A DNA stretch of 64,000 nt from Notamacropus eugenii (GCF_028372415.1 NC_092872.1:512740224-512804223); one strand, 5' to 3'; positions 22,020 to 32,814 are shown, counted from the first letter of the stretch. The notes: a model not told the origin generated them from the sequence alone. Translations and numbers: made by a program.

Positions 22020-22260
22020 TGATAGAGATTCAGCCTAGACCTGTGATTTTACTGACTCTGGGAGCTTTTAGTTGAAGAAACTCCTTCTACCAATACAAGC
22101 TGGCACTTTCTCTATAATTTATAAGCTTAGAGAGTTATCTTGAGTACTGAGAGATTATGTGTCTCACCCAGCGTGAAGCAGCCAGTATGCATCAAGGGCA
22201 AGAAATGAAATCAGGTCCTTCTGACTCCAAAGCCAACTATCTACTACATCTCGTTGCCTC
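22020..22260 (-). mobile_element. Long marsupial CORE-SINE, antisense
   Basis: gattttactgactctgggag, actccttctaccaatacaag, cttagagagttatcttgagt, tcaggtccttctgactccaa. Confidence 0.75.
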
Positions 22261-22495
22261 TTTTCTACCCTTTCCCCAACAACATATCTTCTGCATGATA
22301 TTTTCCATAACCCTTTTGCAAGGATGTCATTGGCAATATGCTATTGCGTACTTGACCCCATGTATCAATCTATTGCCCTTTTTTTGTTCTCAATTTGGAT
22401 TCTTGGGAGATCATGGTATTATATTATTTGTAGTCCTATATAGCATCACCAGAAGAATGCATGCAAATTGAGAAATCTGTGATTTCATCAGCATC

Positions 22496-22560
22496 AGTCA
22501 GTCAAAAAGCATTTATTACATACCTACTATGTGCCAGGCATTCATTGTATGAGGAACTGC
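22496..22560 (-). mobile_element. L2 LINE 3' end, antisense
   Basis: aaaaagcatttattacatac and ctactatgtgccaggcattc. Confidence 0.7.
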
Positions 22561-22589
22561 TAGTATTTATGCAGATTCTCTTGGTGGAA

Positions 22590-22750
22590 AAATTCAGGAG
22601 AGTTTGAATCCCCCAGCTCTTCCTTTTAATATCTGTGTGACTGTGTTCTGTGTGATTTTCAACCTCTCTAGGCCACAATTTCCTCATCTTTAAAATGAGG
22701 TAGTTGAATTGAATGATCTCAAGGTCCTTCCAATTCTCAACCTACTTCCT
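22590..22750 (+). mobile_element. MIR3-type CORE-SINE
   Basis: aatttcctcatctttaaaat, gaatgatctcaaggtccttc. Confidence 0.75.
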
Positions 22751-22759
22751 GTGATTCAG

Positions 22760-23050
22760 AGTTGCTTGAGACACATATAAATTAAGTTACTTACCCAGGA
22801 TCACACAGTTAATCAGTATTAGAAGCACAGAGGCTATTATTGTCTGGTATACCAAGACCCAGGTTCAGTTCCCAACTTGCTTATAAATCAGGGGCTAAAC
22901 TGAATTGGTAGAGGGATTTTTCTATTCCAGTGTTCCCTAGATTAATAAACCTCTTGATGTGGTGTTTTTAAAAAAAAAAAAAGCAGGAAGGATTTGAACC
23001 CAGATTTGTCTGACTCTAAGCCCAGGCCTCTGTCCATTATGTCAGGCTAC
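22760..23050 (-). mobile_element. MIR-type CORE-SINE, antisense, split by a nested SINE
   Basis: Left part ttacccaggatcacacagtt (to about 22830). Right part gatttgaacccagatttgtc (from about 22983). Between them sits a sense long-form SINE piece (ctgaattggtagagggattt) ending in an A-run. Confidence 0.65.
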
Positions 23051-23680
23051 CTACCACCAAAAGACTATTGATGTTAAAAATATGGATTTTTGTTTCGGGA
23101 AAATATTTGGTATTGTGGAAAACAAGCACAATTTTTCAAATACAAGCCAATCCACTCTGTTCTTCCTGTGTAATTCTGGGTCCAGTTCCATATACAACTG
23201 TAAGGTTTCCACTGCATATTACAGTCTGTACAATGGGCAGTCTTCACCCATCTGTTTGCTTTTTCCCTCTGTGGATTGTTAGGCTGATATATTTAGAACA
23301 GTGTGGTATCACATGATCTAACGCTTTAAATATGATTTCATCTCCAAACAGGAGCATCTGAAGGATACTCTAGGAGTATAAAGAACTTTTTTACTGTTTG
23401 AATACTGCACTAGATATCTTTCATGATAATGACAAATATTTTTTGGCCAGCATACCTCCTACTCATCCTACTTGTTATCCAAGGTATTAAACCTTGGGAA
23501 GATACTGATTGATTTGCTATTACTACTGGGGAAGAGGGGAGGAAGGAAGAGGGCATCAGTAACTACTAACCTACAAGCCTTCTTGCTCATCTTTCCAGAA
23601 CCTTACAATGAGCTATACAAGTTCCTCTATCCATATCTCTTCAAGGTCAGGACGTGTTTAGTAGAATCACAGCATTATTA
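23051..23680. other. No recognisable feature
   Basis: I assign no repeat family. Two overlapping open frames at 23068-23316 have no splice or homology support. Confidence 0.4.
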
Positions 23681-23681
23681 A

Positions 23682-23858
23682 TTTAGAGCTGAAAAGAACA
23701 TCAGAGGCTGTCCACTCTGGTATAGATAAAGACTGAGGTTAAGAAAGATCAAGTGACTTGCTCAGGATCACATAGCTAGCAAGTGTCTGAAGTAAGATTT
23801 GAACCCAGGGCTTCCTGACTTGAAGACTACCACTCTATCTCCTATCCTATGCTGCTAG
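23682..23858 (-). mobile_element. MIR3-type CORE-SINE, antisense
   Basis: tttagagctgaaaagaacat, gatcaagtgacttgctcagg, gatttgaacccagggcttcc. Confidence 0.8.
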
Positions 23859-23929
23859 TAGAGTGACTTAAAATCACAGCTTGGTAAAATGTTATAACTA
23901 AAAGTGGATTTTCCATAATGTCGCAGCAG

Positions 23930-24125
23930 AAAAAAAAAACATTAGACATTGAATCAGAAGACCACATTTGAATTCTAGCTCTGATACTTACTAACCTTAC
24001 AAGCTTGAGTAAGTCACTTCAGTGTTCAAAGCCTCTACTATTTCCTCATCCACAAAATATAGGTACACCTATAAGGATGCTTATGGATAAAATGTTTATT
24101 AAACTACAAAATATTGAGAGAGTGT
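23930..24125 (+). mobile_element. MIR-type CORE-SINE
   Basis: attgaatcagaagaccacat, cttgagtaagtcacttcagt, tttcctcatccacaaaatat. Confidence 0.7.
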
Positions 24126-24134
24126 GAACAGTTA

Positions 24135-24290
24135 TTGTCCTCTCATTTTACAGATGAAAAAGCAGTCCCAGAGAAGTGAAATAATTTCCTCAAAATCTAG
24201 CAGTAACTAGGAAGGAGACTTAGTCCCAGAACCTAGATTTTCTGACCTCAGGATATCACTCTTTCAATGATACTATATTTCTCTGATTTG
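24135..24290 (-). mobile_element. MIR-type CORE-SINE, antisense
   Basis: tctcattttacagatgaaaa, cagtcccagagaagtgaaat. Confidence 0.65.
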
Positions 24291-24639
24291 CAGCTTACAA
24301 GTGATATGTCCCCTTCCTACTGATGACAAGGGATTTGTAAGTTGCGGGAAGGAGGACAAGATTTCTTTCAAATAAAAAGTGGCATTCTAGAGTAAATGAA
24401 ACTGACAATGAAGACTGAGATACAAAATCCTACAAAACTTGTTCTCCTGGCTCTGACTTTGACCCACTGTATTGGGGAAGTAAATTAACCACTGGGCTAA
24501 ATGCCCATTAGATACAGAGAGCAGAGGGAGATGGTTGGAATGCCCCGGAGATGCATCAAGAAAGGTATCAGATAACCTTGTTTCATTACAAAAGTGAGGG
24601 CGGCCCTAAAAGCCGGGAAAAGAAAATATTTCTGAAAGT

Positions 24640-24856
24640 CTGTTTGGGGAATGTGCTCCACCCAGAAGTGTGTTTGCCCTGATCTGTGTATTCAAGCTGC
24701 CGGTACAAAAAGAGAGAGGAAGCAAAATACCGGGCAGATCACTAGGTAGGCACAGCTGGCAACTGGAATTAGCCTCTTGGGAGCTGGAGGATCCCCATTG
24801 GAATATTTCCTAGAAACACTGGGGGTCCAAGGAATCTCAGGCTGACCTCCCACCAG
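24640..24856 (+). promoter_or_regulatory. Candidate BCAS1 promoter and untranslated first exon
   Basis: Repeat-free and, for this window, unusually rich in CpG between 24600 and 24745 (ggcggccc, gccggga, gccggt, accggg). A TATA-like ggtacaaaaag at 24702-24712 precedes about 140 bp that ends at a good donor, CACCAG|GTAATT (exon end 24856). Human BCAS1 translation starts in exon 2, so a separate 5' UTR exon upstream is expected. Here it would be 17.9 kb before the ATG exon. Nothing in the sequence proves transcription. Other readings are an unrelated non-coding exon or chance. The preceding 350 bp (24291-24639) holds nothing I recognise. Confidence 0.3.
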
Positions 24857-25125
24857 GTAATTGTTTATTCATACTCGACTTGGGACTTGGGCTCTTGGGT
24901 TTCCTAGCCTCAAGATGTCTAGAGTATGCAGACTACACCTGCTCAAATTTCTTCAGAGAGGATGTGGACCTCTGCCAGGCAGTCAAATGCAGAGGAAGCC
25001 ATGGTTCCGCCTCCTTTGCCAAAACACAGAATCAGAGCAAGGAAATCCTGGGGAGAGGTCCTGCCAAAGATCTAGAGAACAGACCCAAGGAATGCTCTCC
25101 CACCTCACCTCCACCCTTTAGAATC
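24857..25125. other. No recognisable gene
   Basis: Two overlapping open frames (24861-25140) in this GC-richer stretch have no homology that I recognise. If the first-exon call is right, this is the start of intron 1. Confidence 0.35.
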
Positions 25126-25335
25126 CCTAATTTCCGTTAAAGCTCAACTCAAATGCCATATGAGGTCTTTCCTGATCCCTCCTCCCCACCAACTATTAGT
25201 GCCCCCTAATTTTACCTTGGATTTACTTTGTGCATATGTCGTCTACCCCAAAGAATATAAGCTTCTTGAGGACAAGAATTGTTTCTTTCTTTTTGGGGGG
25301 GAGGGGGAGGGGCAGACATTTAATATAATAAGTTA
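25126..25335 (+). mobile_element. L2 LINE 3' region, sense
   Basis: ttaaagctcaactcaaatgc, cctgatccctcctccccacc, aatataagcttcttgaggac. Confidence 0.75.
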
Positions 25336-25975
25336 TTGATTGAAGAGGAAGGAAAGAAAGAGAACATTTTGAGGAAGTTTCCAAGGGAGATTTCTCAAAA
25401 TATAGAAGGATTATCTGGTCTTCCTCAATGATTCCAAGAAGACCACCACAAGGTTTTGGAAACTCCTGGTGCGCATCATTTTATGAGAAAAATTTGGGTC
25501 CCAGGAAAGCAATCAACCTGTAAAGTTCAGTCTTTGCTGCTTTACAACTATAGGAAGTAAGACAAAACAAGATTCTGTATGAGTGGAGAGGAATTAGAAG
25601 GGATTTACTGCTGAGTACTCCAAGCCTAGTTCCTGCTGCAGCGTTAAAGACTAAAACTGTAAGCAGCTCTCATTAGCTTATCTTGAGAAGACCCTTCATT
25701 AAAATCCAAACAATATGGCAGCCTGCCTCAGAGCTGTTTGAAATGTCAAATGTTCACAGGAACATAATTTCAATATCAGCAGGTAAGCTAATCAAATAAC
25801 AAATATTTGTGGACCAGATATATACCCAGTGGTGTGACAGGGTCTCTAAAGGGTACAACAATGTGTGAGACCAATGCTTGTACTTACAAACTTTATAAAC
25901 ATCCCCAGATCTTTCCTTTCTAGACTAGTTATTCTCCATTGGCTTCATGTTTTAAAGGGGGAAAGCTGATTTGCA
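25336..25975. other. No recognisable feature
   Basis: Unassigned sequence. Confidence 0.4.
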
Positions 25976-25979
25976 GTTA

Positions 25980-26205
25980 GGCATTGTAGAGTGAGAAAAA
26001 GTCCTGTTCTGGAAGATAGGACCAGAGAGTCCAAGCTAGGCTACCAATATATATGTGCCTTTGGTCAAGTGTATTTAATCTCTCTGGGACTCTGTTTCCC
26101 CAGATGTAAAATGAATAGGTTGGATTGGATGATCTTTAAGGTCACTTTCAGTTCTTATGTTTTATGTTCTATTCTAAGGTCTCTTCCAGGTCTGACATTG
26201 TAAGG
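25980..26205 (+). mobile_element. MIR3-type CORE-SINE
   Basis: ctctgtttccccagatgtaa, ggatgatctttaaggtcact, ctaaggtctcttccaggtct. Confidence 0.75.
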
Positions 26206-26431
26206 TGGTTATTTTTCACATTCTATCCCTTAGAACTTTGACATTTTATCTTGAATATTTCTGTGCTACCATGGACCAGGTCACACAGAAGTTCATGGAG
26301 TTTCCAAACTGCTATTTAAACTGATCTAAGGTGTGTTTCTTGTTTACTTGATGAGTAATTCTGCTTACACTCTCCCACCCTTTTATGGACCTTTTCTTCC
26401 TTAATTGACAGTCAGTTAAAAGCTCTATTAG

Positions 26432-26665
26432 AAAAATAGAGAGGCAGAGTGCAATAGTGATTAAAGAGTCAGCTTTGGAGTCAGGAAGATCCTTATTCAA
26501 ACCATGCCTCTGATCCAAACCTGCTGTGTGATCCTGGGAAAGTCTCTTAACTTTCCAGTACCTACAACCAATTGTCTCTAATACTAAAAAGTACAGAGGA
26601 GGGGCTGATCTGTATTGGTAGATGGAGTTTCCTAACCAACAGCTCCCTATTCTAATACCAAAGAA
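26432..26665 (+). mobile_element. Long marsupial CORE-SINE, sense
   Basis: cagctttggagtcaggaaga, tgtgtgatcctgggaaagtc, gatctgtattggtagatgga. Confidence 0.7.
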
Positions 26666-27040
26666 ATTATAACCACAACCCCCCCAAAAAAAATTGGAAA
26701 AAAATTGTAAGAAAATCTACCTAAAACAATTTTCCTGATTTGGCAAGCTTCATTTTGTTGGGATTACCTGTGTTATTGTCAAGGGGTCACTTCCTCTGTA
26801 TGAACCTCACCTTCATGCTAAGTAAAGTGAAGGTATTGGGTGAGGGGATCCTTTAGTCTCCAGAAAAAAATGAAACCAGGAAAGCTGCATTGGTATCAAA
26901 CACAAATACAAAGGCAAATTTGTGCCAAAAGTTCTTTATGTTTTATACAGATGTGCACACATGTACACACACATGTGGATGTATACACACATACACAATC
27001 AAAGAATATTCTCACTTAAGAATCTTAAATGTGAACTAGC
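26666..27040. other. No gene; short CA-rich stretch
   Basis: Imperfect CA repeats at 26953-26998 (gtgcacacatgtacacacac). Otherwise unassigned. Confidence 0.45.
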
Positions 27041-27044
27041 CAAC

Positions 27045-27150
27045 TCTCTGACTGTACAGATAAGAAAACTGAGGCCCAGAACTTGCCCTGGGTCATATAA
27101 TTTGCAAGTGGCAGAGCCTCATTGTGTATACATTCAGAAGGCAACATTGG
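27045..27150 (-). mobile_element. MIR-type CORE-SINE, antisense, partial
   Basis: acagataagaaaactgaggc and agaacttgccctgggtcata. Confidence 0.7.
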
Positions 27151-27540
27151 TGTATTTGGAAAAAATCAATCAATCAATGAATCAATAAACATGAATTAAG
27201 TACTGACAACATGCCAAACACTTTGCTAAGCCCTGGGGAACACCAAAAAAAAAAGGGGGGGGAGCAGCAAAAGATAGTCACTGCCCTCAAAGAGCTCACA
27301 ATGTAATGGGAGAGACAACAAAATAAATATACATAACCAATCTACCTATAGGATAACTATGAAATAACTAACAGAGGGGAGGCATTAGAATTAAAAAAAA
27401 ATTGAGGAAGACCTCCTGTAAAAGTGGAACTTTAGATGGAATTTAAAGAAAGCCATGGAGATCAGTAATCAGAGCAAAGACCGAGAACATTCTAGGCAAG
27501 GAAGATAGCTAGAGAAAATGCTCTGTGTCAAGAGATGTCA

Positions 27541-27562
27541 TTTTTTTTTTTTTTTTTTTTTT
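27541..27562. repeat. (T)22 homopolymer
   Basis: Uninterrupted T-run inside the antisense L2. Confidence 0.95.
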
Positions 27563-28873
27563 GGTGAAACATGTAGGAGGCCAATGTCACTGGATCAAAG
27601 AGTTTGTGAGAGGGAGTAAGGTTTACAAAGACTGGAAAGGTAGGAGGGGGCTGGGCCATGAAGGACTTTCAATGCCTAACAGAGAGTTTTGTATTTGATC
27701 TTGGAGATGATAGGGAGTGAAGTGATCTGATCTACATTTTAGGAAAATCACTGTACATTTGAATAAAGGATGAATTGGCATGGGGAGAGACTTGAGGCAG
27801 GGAGATCCACTAGCAGGCTGTTGAAATAGTCCAGGTGTGAGGTGATAAGGTCTTGCACTAGAGTGTTAGCAGTGTCAGAGGAGATAAGGGGGCATGTTCA
27901 AGAGATATAGCAAAGGTAAACTCAACAGACCTTCACAGCAGATTGGATTTGAGGGGTGAGAGTGAGGAGTGGAGGATGACATCTAGGTTGTGACTCTGGG
28001 GGTCGGGGAGAGTGGTGCTGCCTTTAACAGTAATAAGGAAGTTTGGAGGTAGAGAGGACTTCTGGGGTAAATAATGAGTTCTGTTTTGGACATGTTGTGT
28101 TGTCTACTTGACATCCAGTTTAAGATTTCTGAATTGTAGTTGGAGACGTGATATTGGAGGTCAGCAGACAGTTTGGGGCAGGATAGGTCATTTTGAAAAT
28201 CATTAGCATAGATGGTTATTAAATGCATGGGAGTTGATTCAATCACCAGGTGAAGCAGTATGGAGGGAGAATTAAAGAGGGCCCAGGATAGAACCCTGTG
28301 AGATTCCTACAATTAGAGGCATAATCTGGATGAAGATCCAGCAAAGGAGACTGAGGAGCATTCAGATAAGCTAGAGGAGAGCTAGGACAGAGTGGTGATC
28401 TGAAAATCTAGAAAGAGGAGAGAATGCTCATCAGTGTCAAAGGATGCAGACAGGTTGAGGAGAATGAGGATTGAGAAGAAACCATTAGATTGGCAAATTA
28501 GAGAGCATTTGGAGATGCTTTGGAGAGAGCAGTTTCCATGAAATGATGAGATTAGAAGCCAGGCTGTGAGGGGCTAAGGAGACTGGAAGAAGATGGAAGC
28601 ATTTATGGTGGATAGCTTTTTCAAGGAGTTTAGTCACAAAAGGCAGAACAGATATGGGACAATAGTTAATGGGAATAGACTAATTAAAAGAGGTTTCCTT
28701 GAAGATGGGGAGACATGAGCATAATTGTTGGTAGTAGAGAATGAGCCATTAGACAGAGAGAGGCTGAAAATAAGTAATAGAGTGGGGCAATCTGTTCAAG
28801 GAGAAGGAAAGGAAGGAGATCTCTTGTGCAGGTGGAGAGAGTTAATTTTGGCAAGGAGTAAGGCCACTCTTTC

Positions 28874-29467
28874 TTTGCTAATTTGATTTTTATTTTGAAT
28901 ATAAGAAATGAAATGAGCATTTGATAACATAGTAGAACAACCAAAAAAGATGATTGCACATGAAACTGCAAATCTATTGTATACAGTTTGCCATTCCTTT
29001 TAAAATATAATAAAGTTATCATATAACGTTCTCTTTCTTCTTTTTCCTTCCTCCCCTCCCACCCTAGAGATGGCTGCCATTAGATACGTGTGTGTGTGTG
29101 TGTGTGTGTGTGTCTATAGTATGTAAAATCATTCTATACACACTTCTATTTGTCAGTTCTTTCCCTGGATGCAGAAAGTCTTCCTTCATATGTCCTTTGA
29201 TAGAATGACTTAGTTGCTCATAGCTGTTTTTAGAACAATATTGCTGTTACTGTATACAACATTCTCTTGTTTCTGCTCACTTTGTTCCAAGTGCAAAAAT
29301 TTAAGTTTTGGGAAAAGAATTCATTATTTGATAAAAATTGTTGGAAAAGCTGGAAAGCGGTCTGGGAGAGATTCAGCATGGATCAGTATCTTACACTGTT
29401 TACCAAGATGAGGTCAAAATGGATACATGACCTAGATATAAAGAGATTACAAGAAAATTTGAAAAAC
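28874..29467 (-). mobile_element. L1 LINE with 5' inversion, inserted in the L2
   Basis: From 29289 down to 28874 the minus strand carries an L1 3' end (gtgagcagaaacaagagaat onward) finishing in an A-rich tail. The remaining segment, about 29290-29467, is L1 ORF2 in the opposite orientation (gaattcattatttgataaaa, LFDKNCWKSWK, TKMRSKWIHDLD). Target duplications AAGGCCACTCTTTC (28860-28873) and AAGGCCACCTCTTC (29468-29481) flank the whole. This is the known twin-priming structure. A (GT)n run lies at 29088-29113. Confidence 0.85.
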
Positions 29468-30984
29468 AAGGCCACCTCTTCATATAAGACAAGGGTGAAG
29501 GCTGGTATAGTGGCAGAAGGCATCTGAGTGATACGAGAGTGAATAGGGGAGAAGGGAAAACTCACAATGAATAATCTCATTCATTTCTGTAAAACATGAT
29601 GCGAGATTTTTTCAGCTGATAGGGTGGGGAGAAGGGTGAGCAGAGATGAAAGGGTTGGAGGAGCCACTGCAGAGATAGGATAGATAGATAGGATAGAAAG
29701 ACTGCCTCATAGCAATGAGGACCCTTGAGATGTAACATAAATCTGTAGTGGCCCCAGTCAGAATGTATGCATGACTTTCATTCAGCAATATTTGTATTGG
29801 AGCAAAGGTGGTGAATGGTAGGAGTGATCCAAGGCTGACATTGGGTAGCATAATTGTAATTGACAAAATCATAAGGAGGTGAGGGATTCAAGAGAGAAGG
29901 ATAATTTAGAGTTGAATTGGTTCACCAAGAGTCAATTTAGAGAAAAGAGGAGAGGGGCTAGTACAGGAGAGATGGCCTGGGAAAGAACTGAGATATTGAG
30001 GGATTGGATGTCATGGTTTGGACAAAGAGTAATAGTTTGGTAAGGAGAGGCAGAGGAAAAGGTGAAAACCTGATTATGGTTAGATAAGGTGATTTGGAAT
30101 TCTTGAATGTGATAGTGGTACCTCTGTGGGTGATGGCAAAATCAAGGATGTGACCATCTCCACATGTGTCTGAGGTGGGGCAGAGGAGTAGATTATGGGA
30201 AGTAAGCAGGCTGAGCAACTGAGTACTTAGGGTGTTTGAGGGAGAATCAGTATGTATGTTGAAGTCTCTTAGCATGAGGGGAGGAGTTGGAGAGGAGAGA
30301 AAAACTGTGAGCCCTACACTGAACTCATTGAAGAAAGAAAGGACCTGATGGGGACTGGGGCATGGGGGAAGTGTCCACAGACAAGAGTCACCAGGTGTTT
30401 GATTGGATGCTAGGTATGAATAGCATGAACCGCAAAGGAAGAAAAGCTGAGTAATGAAAGTAGGGGGAGAACCTGGAAGTGGTAATGAGAAGCAAAGAGT
30501 GTTCCAACTCCCCCATTTCAACCAATGAATGGAAAACAAGTGAAAGTAGAACCATAAATAGAAAGAGTGGCCTGGGAGGCAGTGATAACTAATAGAGAGA
30601 AGGAATCTAAGAGGAAAAGATTTAGGATGAAAATTTGCTGCCTATGAAATAGGCATTCCACAGGGCAGAGTGGAAGGACTGGGTGGTATTTGTTTGAAAC
30701 TTTGTGGTGGAATGGTTAAGGGGAATGGGAATGAGAAAATAGGAAGTGGGAATGAGGAATAGGGTTTGAATGATGACCTCCAGGGAGAACTTAATGCAAA
30801 TAAAGGGTATGACCAGATGTGAGAATGTTCACCATGGCATGGAGAGCACCACCACTTCCCAAAAGAGGCTAGATATTGGGTTGGAGGCAAGCCCAAACTG
30901 AGATGGGAGCACACAGTCCGATGATCAGATGGGAGATCCTGCTTCACTACTCCTCTTCCCTCTGGAGCATGAAGATTAGGCAGA

Positions 30985-31115
30985 AAAATATAAGGTGTAG
31001 AGTCAAAGTCCAGACTTTGCCAATTAACTAGCTGTGTGACCTTGGGCAAATCATTTAAGTTCTATGAGCCTCTTTCTACTTGTATACTAAATACCTCCCT
31101 GAATTACTATGGTTT
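30985..31115 (+). mobile_element. MIR-type CORE-SINE
   Basis: ttaactagctgtgtgacctt, gggcaaatcatttaagttct. Confidence 0.75.
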
Positions 31116-31184
31116 TTTAACTTAAATTTTTTAATTAATAAAAATCTATTTTCTCTCTCTACCCCATTAGAAAACAAGAAAAGA

Positions 31185-31281
31185 GGAAGGAAGGAAGGAA
31201 GGAAGGAAGGAAGGAAGGAAGGAAGGAAGGAAGGAAGGAAGGAAGGAAGGAAGGAAGGAAGGAAGGAAGGAAGGAAGGAAA
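31185..31281. repeat. (GGAA)n microsatellite, about 24 units
   Basis: Uninterrupted ggaa tetranucleotides over 97 bp. Confidence 0.97.
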
Positions 31282-31285
31282 GACT

Positions 31286-31556
31286 AATAATAAAAGTTCA
31301 CATTTATAGAGCGCCTACTGTGTGCCCATCACTAAGCTGAGAACCTTACAATATTATGTCATTTGATGCTCACAACAATCCTGGGGGATAAATATTATTA
31401 TTGTCATTATTCTCATCCTGCAATTGAGGAAACTGAGGTAGAGTGATCAAGCAACTTGCTGAGGGTCACACAGCAGTACATATCTGAAGCTAGGGTCGAA
31501 CTCAGGTCTTTCTGACTCCAAACCCAACACCATATTCACTGTGCCACCAGATGCTT
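31286..31556 (-). mobile_element. MIR-type CORE-SINE, antisense, nearly complete
   Basis: cacatttatagagcgcctac, aattgaggaaactgaggtag, agggtcacacagcagtacat, attcactgtgccaccagatg. Confidence 0.85.
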
Positions 31557-32305
31557 CAAAAAACAAAATCCACGTAACCAATATGAATAGTCAAGAAGCA
31601 CAAGTTTCCGTATCGTCTGTGGAGGCAAAGTATGTCTCAGGGTGTATTTTGAGTCTGCCGCCTCTGGAGATAGAAAAAATGTCATCATTTGTCCTCTGGA
31701 ACTGTGATTAGTCACTGTGTTGATGAGAGTTCTTAAGTCTTTCAAAGTTATTTGTCTTTGCAATATTGTTGTCGTTGTACATGTAACACTGTGCTTTAAC
31801 AAAGGAGTGTTTACTTCAAAAAATAACAAAAAATAGATGAATTTACTCCAACACATGGGAGACATAATCCTCCTCCCACACCTTACACTAAGACCTCAGT
31901 GTCTGGGGAGGGGAAAAGGATTCAGTTCATGATTTAGTTCAGTTAGAGCACTTCCCACTTCCAAACCCAACCTCCCCTCCAGCAGAAACAGACACCCTCA
32001 GGTCCATTTTTCTATACAATGAGTTAAAAAAAAAAAAAAGAGGGAGAAGGAAAGAATTTTCCTTTCTCTCTCACTGCTTCATTGTGTCCTTGCTGAAGAT
32101 ACAGCACAGTGCAACTCACAAACTCGGCTGAGGGGAAAGAGAGCCATTGGCTCAGTTTCACCAGTTTAGAAATGCAAGCAACCAATCAAAGGTGGCTACC
32201 CCCCAACTCATAGGGAATACAGAGGGCTCCATGCTAGGCACACTAGGCATGCTCAAAACATGCCCAGTGAAGCCTGGGCTATACATTAATTTTTTTTCTG
32301 GTTCT
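31557..32305. other. No recognisable feature
   Basis: Unassigned. It has an A-run at about 32026-32039. Confidence 0.4.
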
Positions 32306-32309
32306 ACTC

Positions 32310-32389
32310 GTTCATTCTTATAGTTATTGCGAAAAATCAAATGAAGTAACTTGTGTAAGGTGCTTTGCAAATCTTAAAAGAATATAGAG
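32310..32389 (+). mobile_element. MIR-type CORE-SINE tail
   Basis: gaaaaatcaaatgaagtaac, aaggtgctttgcaaatctta. It is interrupted at its 3' end by the U6/L1 chimera. Confidence 0.65.
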
Positions 32390-32400
32390 ATGTTCACTAT

Positions 32401-32511
32401 GTGCTCATTTCTGCAGCACATATACTAAAACTGGAATGATACAAGGACAATGAGCATGGCCCCTGTACAAAGATGACATTCAAATTCCTAAAGCATTCTT
32501 TTTTTTTTTTT
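32401..32511 (+). pseudogene. U6 snRNA pseudogene (5' part of a U6/L1 chimera)
   Basis: U6 is the catalytic spliceosomal small RNA. The copy begins gtgctcatttctgcagcaca and continues tatactaaaactggaatgat, gagcatggcccctgtacaaa, gatgacattcaaattcct. It lines up with the whole of the roughly 107-nt RNA but carries many substitutions, including in the invariant ACAGAGA-like segment (here acaaggacaa). It ends in a T-run at about 32500-32511, as U6 transcripts do. It has no upstream promoter elements that I can see and is followed directly by an L1 3' end. It is therefore a retrocopy and not a working gene. Confidence 0.9.
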
Positions 32512-32773
32512 GAAAGACTTAAGAACTCTGACCATCATAATGGCCAACCATAATTCCAGAGAACTGATGATGAAACATATTACTCACTTCCTGACAGAAA
32601 GATGATAGGTTCAGAGGACAGATTGAGGCATATTCCCATATTAGGGTATTTGCTGTATTCAACTATACATGTTTGAAATGAGTTTTGCTTTTCCTGCTTT
32701 CTCAGTGGAGGCAGAAAGAGGTGGAGGGAGAGGATTTAGAAAAAAAAGAAATTTAATTTTTTAAAAGAAAAAA
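32512..32773 (+). mobile_element. L1 3' end fused to the U6 copy
   Basis: gaaagacttaagaactctga, ccagagaactgatgatgaaa, cttcctgacagaaagatgat are marsupial L1 3' UTR, ending in an A-rich tail. Target duplications ATGTTCACTAT (32390-32400) and ATGTTCATTAT (32774-32784) enclose U6 plus L1 as one insertion. Confidence 0.9.
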
Positions 32774-32814
32774 ATGTTCATTATATCGATTACATATACG
32801 AGATTCTCATTCAA

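Larger units (their letters stand above)
27165..30985 (-). mobile_element. Near full-length L2-type LINE, antisense, split by an L1
   Basis: L2 elements are CR1-clade retrotransposons encoding one endonuclease plus reverse transcriptase protein. Minus-strand frames keep recognisable blocks. At 30642-30985 is the N-terminal region, ending PCGMPIS. At 29958-30539 is the endonuclease, with RDFNIHTDSP (a decayed GDFNIH) and DGHILDFAITH. At 28684-28860 and 27983-28246 is the reverse transcriptase, with IYANDFQND in place of the YADD catalytic site and MSKTELIIYP downstream. The 3' end is at 27165-27320 (complement of gtgagctctttgagggcag). Removing the inserted L1 leaves about 3.2 kb. Frameshifts and the mutated catalytic motif make it inactive. 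Confidence 0.85.

Noticed and set aside
24861-25140. Two overlapping 86-codon frames after the candidate first exon
   Set aside because: No homology, two competing frames, and the 3' part enters an L2 element. Most likely intron.
29958-31049. Two long minus-strand open frames (193 and 135 codons) that look gene-like
   Set aside because: They contain L2 endonuclease motifs, are frameshifted relative to each other and continue into L2 reverse transcriptase, so they are LINE remnants.
31080-31340. Open frame with repeated Gly-Arg-Lys units
   Set aside because: It is a (GGAA)n tract read as protein. The mirrored Ser-Phe-Leu-Pro frame at 39126-39314 has the same explanation.
32401-32511. A functional U6 gene
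   Set aside because: Too many substitutions in normally invariant segments, no upstream promoter elements seen, and it is fused to an L1 tail inside target duplications.
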